A stretch of 6,805 bases of DNA from Bryobacteraceae bacterium (GTDB taxonomy: Bacteria; Acidobacteriota; Terriglobia; Bryobacterales; Bryobacteraceae), in assembly GCA_025350445.1 (NCBI GenBank), contig JANXXV010000047.1, positions 1 to 6,805 on the forward strand, given 5' to 3'. Numbering within the stretch: position 1 is the stretch's first letter; every line of letters begins with the position of its first letter. Both the position numbers and the translations under genes were made by a program. Below are positions 6,072 to 6,805 of this stretch, one piece after another. The notes beneath the pieces are model-generated. The model had not been told where the DNA came from. It searched no databases and saw nothing but the letters and a program-made list of their open reading frames with translations.

Positions 6072-6802
6072 TCGAAGTTCATGAACTGACCCAGCAATCC
6101 GATCTGGAGCACGTTGTCAGCCTGCAGAGAGAGATTTGGGGGTTTTCAGATGTCGATTTGCTTCCCGTCCGGTTGTTTGTAGTCGCCGGAAAAATTGGCG
6201 GGCAAGTCCTGGGTGCATTTGACGGCGGCCGCATGATCGGCTTCTGTATCTGCATCCCTGGTTTGAAGCCCGGCGGGGCAGGTTTTCTGCACAGCAACAT
6301 GATGGGTGTGGTGGCGGATTACCGCAATCGCGGAGTAGGAAGGCTGCTAAAAACACAGCAGAGGATGGATGCGTTGACTCGCGGTGTCGAACTGATCGAG
6401 TGGACATTCGATCCGCTGGAGATCAAGAACGCGTTCTTCAATATTGAACGATTGGGCGTGGTGGTGCGGCGCTATGTTTTGAATCAATACGGCACTTCGT
6501 CCAGCCATTTGCATGGCGGACTGCCGACGGACCGTTGCGTAGCCGAATGGCATATCGGCAGCCCGCGGGTGGAGATTGTGCTGGAGTGCCGTGTCCCTCC
6601 CCGGCATGAGATTCTGGGACGGATTTCGGTGCCGGTGGAAGTTGAAGAGCTACGCAAGTCGGACCCGAAACGTGCGCGGGAAATTCAGCTCTCGGTGAGT
6701 GAACAATTCCTGCTGCATTTTGAAAAAGGTCATGCTGTCGTCGGCTTTGAAAAGTCCGAGCAGGCCGGAACGTACCTATTAGGTCCATGGGAATCAAAGT
6801 AG
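6068..6802 (+). CDS. COG3375-type predicted GNAT superfamily acetyltransferase
   Basis: Protein of 244 residues of the predicted acetyltransferase group I know as COG3375, of unknown substrate. The N-terminal half is GNAT-like: LEHVVSLQREIWGF (13-26), a central strand GGRMIGFCICIPGL, and motif A, SNMMGVVADYRNRGVGRLLK (76-95), with RNRGVG at 86-91. The C-terminal half has blocks particular to this group: WTFDPLEIKNAFFNIERLG (112-130), RYVLNQYG (135-142), GLPTDRCVAEWHI (151-163) and a closing segment EQFLLHFEKGHAVVGF (212-227). The ATGA overlap with mazG makes co-expression likely. The stop lies 3 bp before the right edge, so the gene is complete but what follows is not visible. Family membership is fairly sure; activity as an acetyltransferase is only inferred from the fold. 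Confidence 0.87.
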   Translation: MIEVHELTQQSDLEHVVSLQREIWGFSDVDLLPVRLFVVAGKIGGQVLGAFDGGRMIGFCICIPGLKPGGAGFLHSNMMGVVADYRNRGVGRLLKTQQRMDALTRGVELIEWTFDPLEIKNAFFNIERLGVVVRRYVLNQYGTSSSHLHGGLPTDRCVAEWHIGSPRVEIVLECRVPPRHEILGRISVPVEVEELRKSDPKRAREIQLSVSEQFLLHFEKGHAVVGFEKSEQAGTYLLGPWESK

Positions 6803-6805
6803 ATC

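Noticed and set aside
1..6805. Defence system, toxin-antitoxin, phage, transposon or CRISPR content
   Set aside because: No transposase, integrase, terminal repeats, spaced repeats or defence domains are visible. mazG here is the two-domain housekeeping enzyme, with no mazE or mazF beside it.

Overview
This 6.8 kb window is a compact bacterial chromosomal segment, about 97% coding, with nine protein genes and no sign of mobile DNA, CRISPR, tRNA or rRNA. The gene set is housekeeping: NAD kinase, a glutamate/aspartate-type symporter, a LacD-type class I aldolase, RibF, a PhnP-like metallohydrolase, a DUF1844 protein, MazG and two GNAT acetyltransferases. Moderately high GC, the DUF1844 – MBL hydrolase – RibF run and the sequence flavour (for example the GSKQTVPTLN segment of RibF) suggest an Acidobacteriota member, perhaps near Bryobacterales/Solibacter. 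That placement is from memory and is not proven by anything in the window.

Layout. (1) Positions 1-1679, plus strand: the C-terminal half of NAD kinase, cut by the left edge, overlaps the start of a dicarboxylate/amino-acid:cation symporter by 4 bp (ATGA). (2) Positions 1669-5219, minus strand: a five-gene run read right to left, GNAT acetyltransferase, DUF1844 protein, PhnP-like MBL hydrolase, ribF and lacD-like aldolase. The first four genes are packed with gaps of 3, 0 and 0 bp, so they are very probably one transcript with translational coupling. lacD sits 35 bp beyond ribF, has its own strong Shine-Dalgarno, and has a perfect TATAAT lying over the ribF stop codon, so it may also be transcribed separately. 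The symporter and lacD converge, and their 3' ends overlap by 11 bp next to a 9-bp perfect hairpin. (3) Positions 5274-6802, plus strand: mazG and a COG3375-type GNAT protein, again with an ATGA overlap. They diverge from the minus-strand run across a 54-bp intergenic region.

How the genes fit together. NAD kinase (NADP), RibF (FMN/FAD) and MazG (hydrolysis of non-canonical nucleoside triphosphates) are cofactor and nucleotide-pool functions. The PhnP-like enzyme belongs to a family that opens cyclic phosphodiesters and directly abuts ribF. The aldolase and symporter are general carbon and amino-acid metabolism.

I found no clearly new system. The best leads are the PhnP-like/RibF/DUF1844 cluster, the hairpin shared by two converging genes, and the promoter candidate inside the end of ribF.
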